This document shows, in pieces, positions 10,001-18,232 of a stretch of 64,000 nucleotides of DNA. Both the position numbers and the translations under genes were made by a program. The notes beneath the pieces are model-generated. The model searched no databases, had not been told where the DNA came from, and worked only from the letters and a program-made list of their open reading frames with translations. The stretch is taken from contig NZ_LT559262.1 in the NCBI RefSeq assembly GCF_900083545.1, forward strand, positions 3,336,324-3,400,323, read 5' to 3'. The DNA is from Alistipes provencensis (GTDB lineage: Bacteria; Bacteroidota; Bacteroidia; Bacteroidales; Rikenellaceae). Positions within the stretch are counted from its first letter, which is position 1, and each line of letters opens with the position of its first letter.

Positions 10001-11277
10001 CGATGAGCGGCTGCACGAACTACGGGGACCTCACCTCGACGACCAAGGCGCGCTGCGGCGGCATCACGTCGCTGTCGAACACCGCCGCGTTCGAGAACTG
10101 CGCCAACTACGGCACGATCCTCAGCGACGGCAACCGCGGCGTCTTCTGGGGCTACAACAACAACCCAGCGCAATGGACCAACTGCACCGCAGGCGGCAAG
10201 GTAGGCACCTACAACAACGGTTCGCCCGTCTTCGACTCTTACGCCGAGGCCGATCAAGCCAACTACCTGGGCAAGCAGGGCTCGAACAAATCGACGCTCA
10301 CGAACATCGTCTACCAGCTCGGCAATTCGGGCGGCGGCAACCCGGGCGGCAATGCCGAACTGCGCATCCTGTTCATCGGCAACAGCTTCACGAAAGACGC
10401 CGTGGAGCACCTGCCGGGCATGCTGAAAGCCGCGGGACTCGACAAGGTGAAGATGACCCACATGTACTACGGAGGCCGCACGGTCCCCGAGTACAACAAC
10501 GGATTCGCCACCGTGAGCGACTACCGCTGTTACGAGTGCGGTCCGGGAGCCGCCGGATGGACCGAACTGATGAACAAGACGATCAAGGAGGTCGCCGCCT
10601 CGGACCGGTGGGATATCGTGACCATTCAGGAGCACACGGGCAAGGTCAACGCATGGTCGTGGACCGCGGCCGAGAAGGAGGCCCTGCAAGGGTTGATCGA
10701 CAACGTCAAATCGACGCAGACCGGGCCCATGCCCAAGTTCTGTTACATTCTGTCGCAGGCCTACGGCGATCCCGCCATCGTCAGCTACTCGCAGCAGACG
10801 GTGATCGTCAACAATTTCGCCTCGTCGCAGGCGGACATGTACGCCGCCATCGTCGCACAGGGTAAAAAGGTGATGGACGAAGTCGCGTTCGACGACGTGA
10901 TCGCCACGGGAACCGTCCTGCAGAACCTCCGCACATCGAAACTCCAGAACTCGATGGACATGACCCGCGACGGGTACCACATGGACTACGGCATCGCGCG
11001 TTACGCCGCCTCGTGCGCCGTCTTCGAGAAGCTAATCTCCCCGGCTTTCGGGGGTGTGACGCTCGACGGCAATTCGTTCCGCTACACGACCTCGAACACC
11101 ACCGCGGGCAGCTATTCGACGCCCGTTACCGACGCCAACGCCCCGATAGCCCTGCAGGCGGCACGCTATGCCCTTGCAACGCCCTATGCCGTGACCGACA
11201 TGTCGGACATCGACAAGGAGAAGCCCGACAACGGCATCGAGGATACGGAATTCGACGACGACAAGAACAAAGAGTAA
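7045..11277 (+). CDS. Giant surface lipoprotein: DUF4988-like stalk, two GLUG beta-helix domains, C-terminal DUF4886/SGNH hydrolase
   Basis: The protein has 1410 residues. The lipobox is FAAGC (Cys19). A short helix and a DUF4988-type region with GYWTVNGERL fill about 25-160. Two full GLUG beta-helix domains follow at about 298-690 and 703-1090, each opening with IRTADDLV/ADELVQF, and a Gly/Asn linker comes next. The C-terminal 300 residues are a DUF4886 domain of the SGNH hydrolase type: the nucleophile block FIGNSFT with Ser1114, a middle block VTIQEHTGK, and the closing block DGYHM with Asp1309 and His1312. This is a complete Ser/Asp/His set by position. SGNH enzymes are usually esterases, so removal of an acyl or similar ester group from the target glycan is the likely role, though the substrate is inferred. 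The gene sits 18 nt after and 12 nt before paralogous modular lipoproteins. Confidence 0.82.
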   Translation: MKRFLYFLLLTAVTFAAGCSDYDDSELGGRIDGIKERIAKLQSRIASLNGQLADLSELTSGNVITAMAQDSEGNYVITYKDNKNEEKSVVLATVDQMLNVPLLGVESDPESGLYYWTVTADGQTAPLLDKAGERVPVSGHTPVVSVDAQGYWTVNGERLNDAAGRPIEANDGESCLFKGIARDANGNLSLTLGNGEVVTLPIQQVLNLTLSTAINTTVVDVSAPMTVKYTLHGEHAADALIGIASAEGIEAALDKEQRQIAVTFPAGFSAGHLIVVAYDMLEHTVLRPVFFAKATSDRIEIRTADELVQFAADVNAGTGAQLMKAVLMNDIDLKDVAQWTPIGNGTFAATTAVSTSAGAAFEGTFDGQGYVLRNLRMEAALTGDNQAYGLFGVLKGATVKNLVLGAETGDTGSFKVSGNGITSTGVIAGASIESTVEECTNYLPMECLGNGTSNKLMTMGLVGFVYGAGTSDETVTKLVGLKNYGTMKAAPGAANANGFNSTQAGCIAGLSNTSRTSTFRNLITRCANYGDMTVSTGRASGIVAAANTFTMVSECENHGDMLNTYGESGGGRLGNITCILGTASVVDGCINYGDVVATNAKTHAGGLVCLTNSADSEVLNSANYGNVIADLTTYRGTLVANINNGAKLDNNTAGGGVGSYNGGSYVMAAIDETNYMDYIGLIKTGNEDKVTNTKYGGDISTAKGIRTADDLVAFAAAVNAGGSLDEWLNEDGEVCLLTNIDMAAVTEWTPIGKAAFELASNKLTLTGTPFAGHFNGQGYRIRNLKMVAAGSEAGATYGLFGALAPGAVVENFSFDTGCSLTVTATAGSSNGVVAGMVYDATVRDITSGAPMHFQGTAGSVRITMALIGTAFAKEGVTIDNVNNNGAITAENRDNNTAGGATGYHIAGIVGFASNDGESQQKVVISDCINYGNMTSATGRTSGIVAAANRYTQLTNCVNHGDQMNTCPKEDAGRLGNITCNMGTGSSMSGCTNYGDLTSTTKARCGGITSLSNTAAFENCANYGTILSDGNRGVFWGYNNNPAQWTNCTAGGKVGTYNNGSPVFDSYAEADQANYLGKQGSNKSTLTNIVYQLGNSGGGNPGGNAELRILFIGNSFTKDAVEHLPGMLKAAGLDKVKMTHMYYGGRTVPEYNNGFATVSDYRCYECGPGAAGWTELMNKTIKEVAASDRWDIVTIQEHTGKVNAWSWTAAEKEALQGLIDNVKSTQTGPMPKFCYILSQAYGDPAIVSYSQQTVIVNNFASSQADMYAAIVAQGKKVMDEVAFDDVIATGTVLQNLRTSKLQNSMDMTRDGYHMDYGIARYAASCAVFEKLISPAFGGVTLDGNSFRYTTSNTTAGSYSTPVTDANAPIALQAARYALATPYAVTDMSDIDKEKPDNGIEDTEFDDDKNKE

Positions 11278-11289
11278 ACCCCGACCGAC

Positions 11290-14200
11290 ATGAAAAAACT
11301 GTATATCATCCTGTTAAGTGCGGTGCTGCTGTTCGCCGGCTGTACCCGGGACCCCGAAATCACCGACCCGGCGCCGCTTCCCGCCTCGTCGGGGCTGATC
11401 ATCAAGGCCGCCTGCACGGCGGCGACCCGCACCGACATCAACGAAGGCAAGAGCACATGGGAGGCCGGCGACCGCATCACGGTCGTCTACGACGGCACGG
11501 CCTATGAATACACCGCCGCCGAAGCGGGCTCCACGACCACCTTCACCAGCGAGGCGGGCATCGTCTCCTACGACGCTTCGAAACCGCTGACGGCCTACTA
11601 CCCCGCCACGACCGCCGAAGGCACGGTCGGCGTGGAGGCCCGGCGCACGATCTCCTTCCAAGGCGCGGAGCAGGTCAACACGGCCCGCGCACCGCTGGTC
11701 GGCACGCCGCTCGAAAACAACCTTTCGGAAGGGGCTCTGCACGTCTCGTTCCGCAACATCTTCTCGGTCATCGAGCTGCGCATCGATGCCGGCGAGCTGG
11801 ACAGCCCGGCCCGGTCGATCGCCGTGGAACCCGCCTCGGAGGAGGGTTTCGAGGGTTACCTGACCTTCTCCGGCACGGTCGATCCTGCGACGCTCGCCCT
11901 CACCCCAGCAGCCGACGGAACCGGCACGAAGCTGACGCTGGACTTCCCCGAAGGGGCCGACCTGACCAAACCCCAGACCGTCAAGTTCCCCGTCGGACGT
12001 TTCACCTCCCCGGCCGGACTGAAACTCACGCTCACGACGGCCGACGACAAGACCTACACGAAGAACGTCTACAAATCGGGCATACGCACCTATAACGAGA
12101 AGGACGGCACGTTCTCGGCCCGCCACTTGGCGAAAGCGCTCTACGCCTTCGCGCCTCCGGGCGGCATCTGGACGGCTGACGACTTCGTGGAGTTCGCCGC
12201 AGCGGTCAATGCGGGCGAAACCCTCGCCCCGTGGCAGAACGAAGAGGGTGTCGTCGTGCTGCTCGACGATATCGACATGACGGGCGTCACGACGTGGACG
12301 CCCATCGGCGACGCGACCTTCGCACTGGCCAGCAACGCCCTCACGATCAGCACGGGACGTCCCTTTACGGGCTTCTTCGACGGGCAGGACCACACGATCA
12401 GCAACTTCAAAATGGTCTGCGACAACGCCACGCCCAACCGTGCATGGGGATTGTTCGGCGCACTGGGCCCCGGGGCCGTCGTCGAGAACCTCGTCTTCGA
12501 CGCCTCCTGCTCGCTGGAGGTCAAGGCCTCGAAAGCCACCGACTGCGGTATGCTGGCCGGGCTGGTCTACGACGCCACCGTGCGCAACGTCACCAACAAC
12601 GCCCCGATGTCGTTCGACGGCTCGGCGGGCAACGTCCGGATGACGATGGGCATGATCGGGCTCGCCTTCGCCAACGAAGGGGTCGTGATCGACCGCCTGA
12701 CCAACGAGGCCGACCTCACGGGCGAAGGCGGCAACAACACGACCAACGGCGCGACGGGCGTACAGATCGGCGGCATCTGCGGATTCAGCACCAACCACGC
12801 CAGCTCAGCCAACGCCGTCACGTTCACCGGCTGCGTCAACCGCGGCAACCTCTCGACCAAGGCCGCCCGCGCCTCGGGCATCGTCGCCGCGGCCAACCGC
12901 TACACCCACCTGACCGACTGCACCAACTATGGCCACAACGACAACGCCTTCGCCACGTCGGGCAACGCCCGCATCGGCAACATCACCTGCATCACGGGCA
13001 CGGGCGCCAAATTCACCAAGGTCGTGAACCACGGCGACGTGATCTGCCGGACGAACGGCGCGGCGGGCAGCATCGTCTGCCTCGTGAACCACGACGACAA
13101 CGAGTTCGTGGGGTGCGAGAACTACGGCCGCATCATCTCCGACCGCGACAACAACAACTACAAAGGGACCTTCTTCGGGCAGTGCAACAAGGCCGCCGTA
13201 TTCCGCAACTGTATCGCGCAGGGCGACGTAGGCACCTACAACGGCGGCAGTTACGTCATGGTCGGGGTCAACGCCGACAACTACATGGACTATCTCGGCG
13301 CCCACAGCGCCGATGCCGTCAACGTCACGCGGGAGAACATCCTCTACTACCCCGCCGGGTCGAACACCCCTGCCGAAGCGACCTTCAGCGTCGCACCCGG
13401 AACGGTCGGGCTGAACGCCTTGGGAACCAACGCCGCCGTCGTGAGCCTCTCGGCCGCCGACTACGACTGGACCGTGAGCACGGGCGGCAGCGAATGGGTG
13501 AAGGTCACCGACCTGAACGACATGCCGCTCGCAGCGGGCACGAAAAGCCCCTACGTCCAGCAAATCCGCATCACGGCCGACGTGAATCCGCAGACCGAAC
13601 CGCGCCCCGCGACGGTCACCTTCACCTCCACGGACCTGACGCAGACGGCGACCGTCGCAATCACGCAGGAGGCGGCGGGCCCGGCCTTCCCCAGCCAGTG
13701 GATCTTCTCGGCATCGACCGTCGGGCAGTACAACACGTCGTGGAGCGCCTCGAACATGCTTCCGTCGACCTCGGGCAGTTCGGGCTACATCTCCGTCGTG
13801 CGCGGCGAAGCCAACGCCGGGCGGGAGTTCACCCGCACGGTCAACTCCTACAAACCCACCGTCTCGACGATGGTCGAGGGCGACTACTGGCTCTACACCC
13901 TGCCCGTGAAGCGGCTCGAAGCCGGCACGGCCGTCGAGTTCGACGCCACGATGGCGGGCGAGGCCAATTCGCCGAAATACTTCATCGTGGAGTATCTCGA
14001 CGGAGGTGTCTGGAAGAGTGTCGAAGAGGACCTGCTCACCGCTCCCGAAGACCCCTCGATCCGCTACACCTACAAGTGTTCGGGCGTGGCATCGGGAACC
14101 AACTACCAGCACGCCAGCGTCATGCAGACCATCCGGTTCGCCGCCCCCGTCGAGGGTGCGGTGCAGATCCGCTGCCGCGCCGTGGGACGCTACACCTGCA

Positions 14201-15000
14201 CGGGAGGCACGCAGAGCATCTCGGCGAGCAGTTCGGCGAGCCTGCTGCCGCCCTACGGATTCTCGGGCTCCTATGTCCAGAACCTCGGCACGGCGGTCCC
14301 GGGCGACACGAAAAAGGTACTCTGTCTCGGTAATTCGTTCTCCTACTACAGCAACCCGGCGTGGATGCTCAAGGAGATTGCGTGGAACGAAGGCCACTAC
14401 CTTAATGTCAAGGGCCATTTCAAGGGTTCGCAGAACTTCGGACAGCAACTGGGACTCTCGTTCTCGACCGACGCCATCGACATCGGGGGCTACGACTACG
14501 CCTTCATTCAGGACCAGAGCCAGAACCCCGCGACCTACGGACGCGACGGCACGGCCTCGATAGCGGCCAACTGCACGGCGTTGGCGGACAAAATCCGGGC
14601 GAAATCGGCCTCCTGTCAGGTCATCCTCGAACAGACATGGACCTTCTCGGCCAGCAGCTACGGCGGGTTCACCGATTTCGCAACCTTCGAAAGCTACAAC
14701 GCCGCAGGCGCACACGCCATGGCCGAAGCCGCCGGAACGTGGGTGTCGCCGATCGGCGTGGCGTTCCGCATCGTGCGCGAGGGAGCGTCGGGCATCAACC
14801 TCTACCACACCGACAACAAGCATCAGTCGGTCTACGGCGCCTACCTGAAAGCCTGCGTCAACTACCTCGTGCTTTACGGGGAGGCGTTCGGCAGCTCGCC
14901 CGCCGACTGCGGCATCGAGTCCTCGAAAGCCGCTTACCTGCGCAGCGTCGCCGAACAGGTCGTGCTGGGACATGAAAATGAATACTTAATCCAACGATAA
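11290..15000 (+). CDS. Surface lipoprotein: fimbrillin-like N-terminus, GLUG beta-helix, BACON domain, CBM-like module, SGNH hydrolase
   Basis: The protein has 1236 residues. The lipobox is LLFAGC (Cys17). The first 270 residues resemble fimbrillin-type domains (TWEAGDRI, then AYYPA), unlike the DUF4988-type start of its three upstream relatives. A GLUG beta-helix fills about 295-685, and a BACON domain ending in VAITQEAAG lies at about 697-797. Next is an unnamed beta-rich module at about 798-1000 (WIFSAS, then YFIVEYLDGGVWK), also present in the protein at 30563. The C-terminus is an SGNH-type hydrolase: CLGNSFS with Ser1016, a YDYAFIQDQS block, and HTDNKHQS with Asp1175 and His1178. It is probably a surface esterase acting on the same glycan as its neighbours. 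It lies 12 nt after the 1410-residue protein and only 3 nt before the GDPD gene, so translation may be coupled. Confidence 0.8.
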   Translation: MKKLYIILLSAVLLFAGCTRDPEITDPAPLPASSGLIIKAACTAATRTDINEGKSTWEAGDRITVVYDGTAYEYTAAEAGSTTTFTSEAGIVSYDASKPLTAYYPATTAEGTVGVEARRTISFQGAEQVNTARAPLVGTPLENNLSEGALHVSFRNIFSVIELRIDAGELDSPARSIAVEPASEEGFEGYLTFSGTVDPATLALTPAADGTGTKLTLDFPEGADLTKPQTVKFPVGRFTSPAGLKLTLTTADDKTYTKNVYKSGIRTYNEKDGTFSARHLAKALYAFAPPGGIWTADDFVEFAAAVNAGETLAPWQNEEGVVVLLDDIDMTGVTTWTPIGDATFALASNALTISTGRPFTGFFDGQDHTISNFKMVCDNATPNRAWGLFGALGPGAVVENLVFDASCSLEVKASKATDCGMLAGLVYDATVRNVTNNAPMSFDGSAGNVRMTMGMIGLAFANEGVVIDRLTNEADLTGEGGNNTTNGATGVQIGGICGFSTNHASSANAVTFTGCVNRGNLSTKAARASGIVAAANRYTHLTDCTNYGHNDNAFATSGNARIGNITCITGTGAKFTKVVNHGDVICRTNGAAGSIVCLVNHDDNEFVGCENYGRIISDRDNNNYKGTFFGQCNKAAVFRNCIAQGDVGTYNGGSYVMVGVNADNYMDYLGAHSADAVNVTRENILYYPAGSNTPAEATFSVAPGTVGLNALGTNAAVVSLSAADYDWTVSTGGSEWVKVTDLNDMPLAAGTKSPYVQQIRITADVNPQTEPRPATVTFTSTDLTQTATVAITQEAAGPAFPSQWIFSASTVGQYNTSWSASNMLPSTSGSSGYISVVRGEANAGREFTRTVNSYKPTVSTMVEGDYWLYTLPVKRLEAGTAVEFDATMAGEANSPKYFIVEYLDGGVWKSVEEDLLTAPEDPSIRYTYKCSGVASGTNYQHASVMQTIRFAAPVEGAVQIRCRAVGRYTCTGGTQSISASSSASLLPPYGFSGSYVQNLGTAVPGDTKKVLCLGNSFSYYSNPAWMLKEIAWNEGHYLNVKGHFKGSQNFGQQLGLSFSTDAIDIGGYDYAFIQDQSQNPATYGRDGTASIAANCTALADKIRAKSASCQVILEQTWTFSASSYGGFTDFATFESYNAAGAHAMAEAAGTWVSPIGVAFRIVREGASGINLYHTDNKHQSVYGAYLKACVNYLVLYGEAFGSSPADCGIESSKAAYLRSVAEQVVLGHENEYLIQR

Positions 15001-15003
15001 CCG

Positions 15004-15936
15004 ATGATACAACGAATCACCAAACTGCTGATCCTCGCGGCGGCTCTCTCGGGAGCCGCCTGCGGGGAACAGGCCGGCACGCAGCAGCCTGCGAACCGCG
15101 CCGCGGCCATCGTCGCCGAAATCCACAACCCCGCCTCGAAAAAGGTGCTTGTCGCCTCCCACCGGGGCGACTGGCGCAACTGGCCCGAAAACTCGATCCC
15201 GGCCATCGAGTCGGTCATCCGCATGGGGGTCGACATCATGGAGCTGGACCTCAAGCTGACCCGGGACAGCGTGCTGGTGCTCTGCCACGACCACACCATC
15301 GACCGGACCACCAACGGCAAAGGACGCGTCCGCGACATCACCTACGACTCGATCCGCCGCTGCAAACTGCGCCGGGCCCACAACGTCATCACCGACAACC
15401 TGCGGATGCCGACGCTGCGCGAAGCGCTCGAAGTGTGCAAGGACCGCATCGTGGTGAATGTCGATCAGGGTTACGAATACTACGACCTTGTACTGGCCGT
15501 CACCGAGGAGCTGGGCGTCACGGAGCAGATACTCATCAAGGGCAAGCGTTCGCCCGAGGTCGTGGCCGCGAAGTTCGCCGAACACCCCCGCAACATGATG
15601 TACATGCCCATCATTGACATTCTCAAACCTAAAGGACAGGCGCTTTTCGCCGAATACCGGAAGGATGGCATCACCCCGCTGGCCTATGAAATCTGCTGGG
15701 ACCGCCCGGCGCCCGAGGTCGACGCCTGCATGCGCGAGGTTGTCGCCGGCGGTTCGAAACTCTGGGTCAACTCGCTCTGGGCGTCGCTCTGCGGCGGACT
15801 GGACGACGATGCGGCCTTCGACGGCGCCCCGGCCGAGGTGTACGGGAAACTGGTCGATATGGGCGCCACCATGATCCAGACCGACCGCCCCGAACTGCTG
15901 ATCTCCTACCTCCGCTCGCGCGGACTGCACGATTAA
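15004..15936 (+). CDS. Glycerophosphodiester phosphodiesterase family protein (GDPD)
   Basis: The protein has 310 residues and an N-terminal signal with a probable lipobox (SGAAC, Cys20), so it is secreted or anchored outside the cytoplasm. The GDPD active-site set is complete: SHRGDW with His53, PENS following it, MELDL with Glu80 and Asp82 as metal ligands, and CHDHTIDRTTNGKG with His95 and His97. Known members hydrolyse glycerophosphodiesters to glycerol-3-phosphate and an alcohol, usually with Ca or Mg. Here it follows the SGNH lipoprotein by 3 nt and is two genes before an organophosphate antiporter, which fits release of glycerol phosphate in the periplasm for import. Several Bacteroidetes GDPD relatives have other phosphodiester substrates, so the exact substrate is open. 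Confidence 0.9.
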   Translation: MIQRITKLLILAAALSGAACGEQAGTQQPANRAAAIVAEIHNPASKKVLVASHRGDWRNWPENSIPAIESVIRMGVDIMELDLKLTRDSVLVLCHDHTIDRTTNGKGRVRDITYDSIRRCKLRRAHNVITDNLRMPTLREALEVCKDRIVVNVDQGYEYYDLVLAVTEELGVTEQILIKGKRSPEVVAAKFAEHPRNMMYMPIIDILKPKGQALFAEYRKDGITPLAYEICWDRPAPEVDACMREVVAGGSKLWVNSLWASLCGGLDDDAAFDGAPAEVYGKLVDMGATMIQTDRPELLISYLRSRGLHD

Positions 15937-15954
15937 TTCCAAACAAACTCCGAT

Positions 15955-16746
15955 ATGAAAAAACTACTGCTCCTGTTGCTGTGCGCCGGATTCCTCCACA
16001 CCGGGCCCGCTTTCGGGTGGGGACGCGAGGGGCACGAGACCATCGCCAAGATCGCCGAGCGCAACCTGACGAAGAAAGCGAAAAAACGCATCGAAAAATA
16101 CCTCGGAGGACACTCCGTCGTCTACTATGCCAAGTGGATGGACGAATACCGCAAGACCCCCGAATATGCCTTCACCGACGGCTGGCACACGGCGCCCGTC
16201 GATGCCGAGCTCCGGTACACCGACGAATTGCTGAACCCGAAACGGGGCAATGCCATTTACGGGTTGGAACTGGCCGTCGGGAACCTGAAAAATTACCGCA
16301 GTCTCACCGACTCGGCCGTGGCCGTCAACCTCAAATACGTCATTCATCTGGTGGGCGACATGCACTGCCCGGCGCATATCAAGTACACGACCCACAACAT
16401 GAAATACGACGTGCTGCTCGAGGACAAATACCGCAAACCGCACAAATTCTATGTCCATAGTGTCTGGGACAACGAGATCATCACCACCACGCGCATCTGG
16501 TCCGTCAGCGAATGGGCCGATGAACTCGACCGGGTTTCGAAGGCCGAACGGCAGGCCATCGCCGCCGGAACGCCCCGCGACTGGCTGCACGATGCCGCCG
16601 TATGCTGCGAAGTGCAGTTCGAATGGGCCAAACCCGACGAACGGCTGGGGCAGGATTTCCTAAACAAGGCGCTGCCGCTGGTCGAAAGCCAGATCCAAAA
16701 GGCCGGATACCGGCTTGCCCGGATATTGAACGATCTTTTCGATTAA
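15955..16746 (+). CDS. S1/P1-type zinc-dependent nuclease/phosphodiesterase, exported
   Basis: The protein has 263 residues. A signal peptide ends just before Trp22, so the mature protein would begin WGREGH. In S1/P1 nucleases the N-terminal Trp and the His five residues later bind zinc, and here Trp22 and His27 keep that exact spacing. Further zinc-ligand motifs are visible: WMDEY, WHTAP, the core IHLVGDMHCPAH and HSVWDNEI. The family cleaves single-stranded nucleic acids or 3'-nucleotides and shares its fold with zinc-dependent phospholipase C, so the substrate here may be a nucleic acid, a phosphomonoester or a non-nucleic phosphodiester. It lies 18 nt after the GDPD and 21 nt before the GlpT-like antiporter, which favours a role in liberating phosphate compounds in this pathway. 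Confidence 0.88.
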   Translation: MKKLLLLLLCAGFLHTGPAFGWGREGHETIAKIAERNLTKKAKKRIEKYLGGHSVVYYAKWMDEYRKTPEYAFTDGWHTAPVDAELRYTDELLNPKRGNAIYGLELAVGNLKNYRSLTDSAVAVNLKYVIHLVGDMHCPAHIKYTTHNMKYDVLLEDKYRKPHKFYVHSVWDNEIITTTRIWSVSEWADELDRVSKAERQAIAAGTPRDWLHDAAVCCEVQFEWAKPDERLGQDFLNKALPLVESQIQKAGYRLARILNDLFD

Positions 16747-16767
16747 AGGACAACAAAACCGATATCC

Positions 16768-18138
16768 ATGAGCCGTATTACGGAATTCTACCGCATCAGC
16801 CCTGCGGCTCCTGCCCGGGAGCAGGACGAGGTGTCGCGTGACAAGTACTACCGCCGCCTGCGCCTGCAGGCATTCACCGCCGCAACGCTCGGATACAGTC
16901 TCTACTACGTCTGCCGCACCAGTCTCAACGTCATGAAGAAGCCCATTCTCGACAGCGGGTCCTTGGACGCATCGCAGTTGGGAGTCATCGGCTCGGCACT
17001 CCTCTTCGCCTATGCCATCGGCAAGTTCGTCAACGGATTCATTGCCGACTACTGCAACATCAAGCGCTTCATGGCCACGGGACTCATCGTCTCGGCCGCA
17101 GCCAATGCCCTGATGGGGCTCATGGGGCTCGCACATTCCGTAGTCCCAACGGCCGTGATATTCGTTGCATTCGCCGTGATGTGGGGACTGAACGGGTGGG
17201 CGCAGTCCATGGGGGCGCCTCCGGCCATCATATCCCTCTCCCGCTGGTATCCGCTCAAGGAGCGCGGAACCTACTACGGATTCTTCTCCGCAAGCCACAA
17301 CCTCGGGGAGTTCTTCTCATTCCTTTTCGTAGGCTCCATCGTCTCCTTTGCGGGGTGGCAGGCCGGGTTCTTCGGATCGGCCGTGGCAGGAGCCATCGGC
17401 GTGGTGCTGGTACTCTGCTGGCTCCACGACACTCCGGAGTCGAAGGGACTGCCCCCGGTCGAGGCGCTGGCCCATGAAAAACCCGTCCCCGGAGCGGAGA
17501 AGTCCGTCAAAGAGATTCAGAAGCAGGTGCTCAGAACACCGGCCGTGTGGGTGCTGGCTGCGGCGAGCGCATTCATGTACATCTCGCGCTATGCCATAAA
17601 CGGTTGGGGCGTGCTGTTCCTCCAAGAGGCAAAGGGATTCTCCGACGTCGAGGCCATCTCGATCGTCTCGATAAACGCACTGCTGGGAATACTCGGAACG
17701 GTACTTTCGGGGTGGTTCTCGGACAAGCTGTTCAAGGGCGACCGGAAGATTCCCGCGCTGCTGTTCGGCATACTGAACTCCGTGGCGCTGGCGCTGTTCC
17801 TATACGGTGGAAACGCCATGTGGGTGAACGTCCTCTCGATGGTGCTGTTCGGAATAGCCATCGGGGTCTTGATCTGCTTCCTCGGCGGATTGATGGCCGT
17901 GGACATCGTGCCGCGAAAGGCCACGGGTGCCGCGCTGGGGGTCGTGGGAATAGCAAGCTACATCGCAGCGGGCATTCAGGACGTGGCGTCGGGATGGCTC
18001 ATAGACAGACACATCACCGTAGCCGCCGACGGCGCGAAGCACTACGATTTCGGGCCTGTGGCACTATTCTGGATCGCGGCATCCGTAATATCATTTCTGC
18101 TCCCGCTGGTGAACAAAAAGAAATCGGCTGAGATATGA
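16768..18138 (+). CDS. Organophosphate:phosphate antiporter of the GlpT/UhpT family (MFS)
   Basis: The protein has 456 residues with about twelve hydrophobic membrane segments, the usual length for this family. Both arginines that bind the phosphate group in GlpT have clear counterparts: one in YYVCRTSLNVMKKP near residue 50 and one in the second half in MYISRYAINGWGVLF. The MFS loop motif appears as FIADYCNIKRF. Family members exchange inorganic phosphate for glycerol-3-phosphate, hexose-6-phosphate or related organophosphates across the inner membrane. GlpT and UhpT cannot be told apart reliably here; the neighbouring GDPD favours glycerol-3-phosphate. It is the last gene of the operon, and a strong terminator begins about 95 nt downstream. 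Confidence 0.88.
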   Translation: MSRITEFYRISPAAPAREQDEVSRDKYYRRLRLQAFTAATLGYSLYYVCRTSLNVMKKPILDSGSLDASQLGVIGSALLFAYAIGKFVNGFIADYCNIKRFMATGLIVSAAANALMGLMGLAHSVVPTAVIFVAFAVMWGLNGWAQSMGAPPAIISLSRWYPLKERGTYYGFFSASHNLGEFFSFLFVGSIVSFAGWQAGFFGSAVAGAIGVVLVLCWLHDTPESKGLPPVEALAHEKPVPGAEKSVKEIQKQVLRTPAVWVLAAASAFMYISRYAINGWGVLFLQEAKGFSDVEAISIVSINALLGILGTVLSGWFSDKLFKGDRKIPALLFGILNSVALALFLYGGNAMWVNVLSMVLFGIAIGVLICFLGGLMAVDIVPRKATGAALGVVGIASYIAAGIQDVASGWLIDRHITVAADGAKHYDFGPVALFWIAASVISFLLPLVNKKKSAEI

Positions 18139-18232
18139 CAAAAATACAGGGTTGTTCAAGAAGAAACGTATCATCTACACGGACAAATAATCTGTAAAAA
18201 TTCAGAAAAACAGGATCATCCATACTGCAATG

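Noticed and set aside
7057..10980. Very long antisense open frame (about 1300 codons) opposite the 1410-residue lipoprotein
   Set aside because: It arises because the sense gene avoids TTA, CTA and TCA codons. The predicted protein is Arg/Val/Asp-rich low-complexity without any domain, and the + strand frame has a signal peptide and clear domains.
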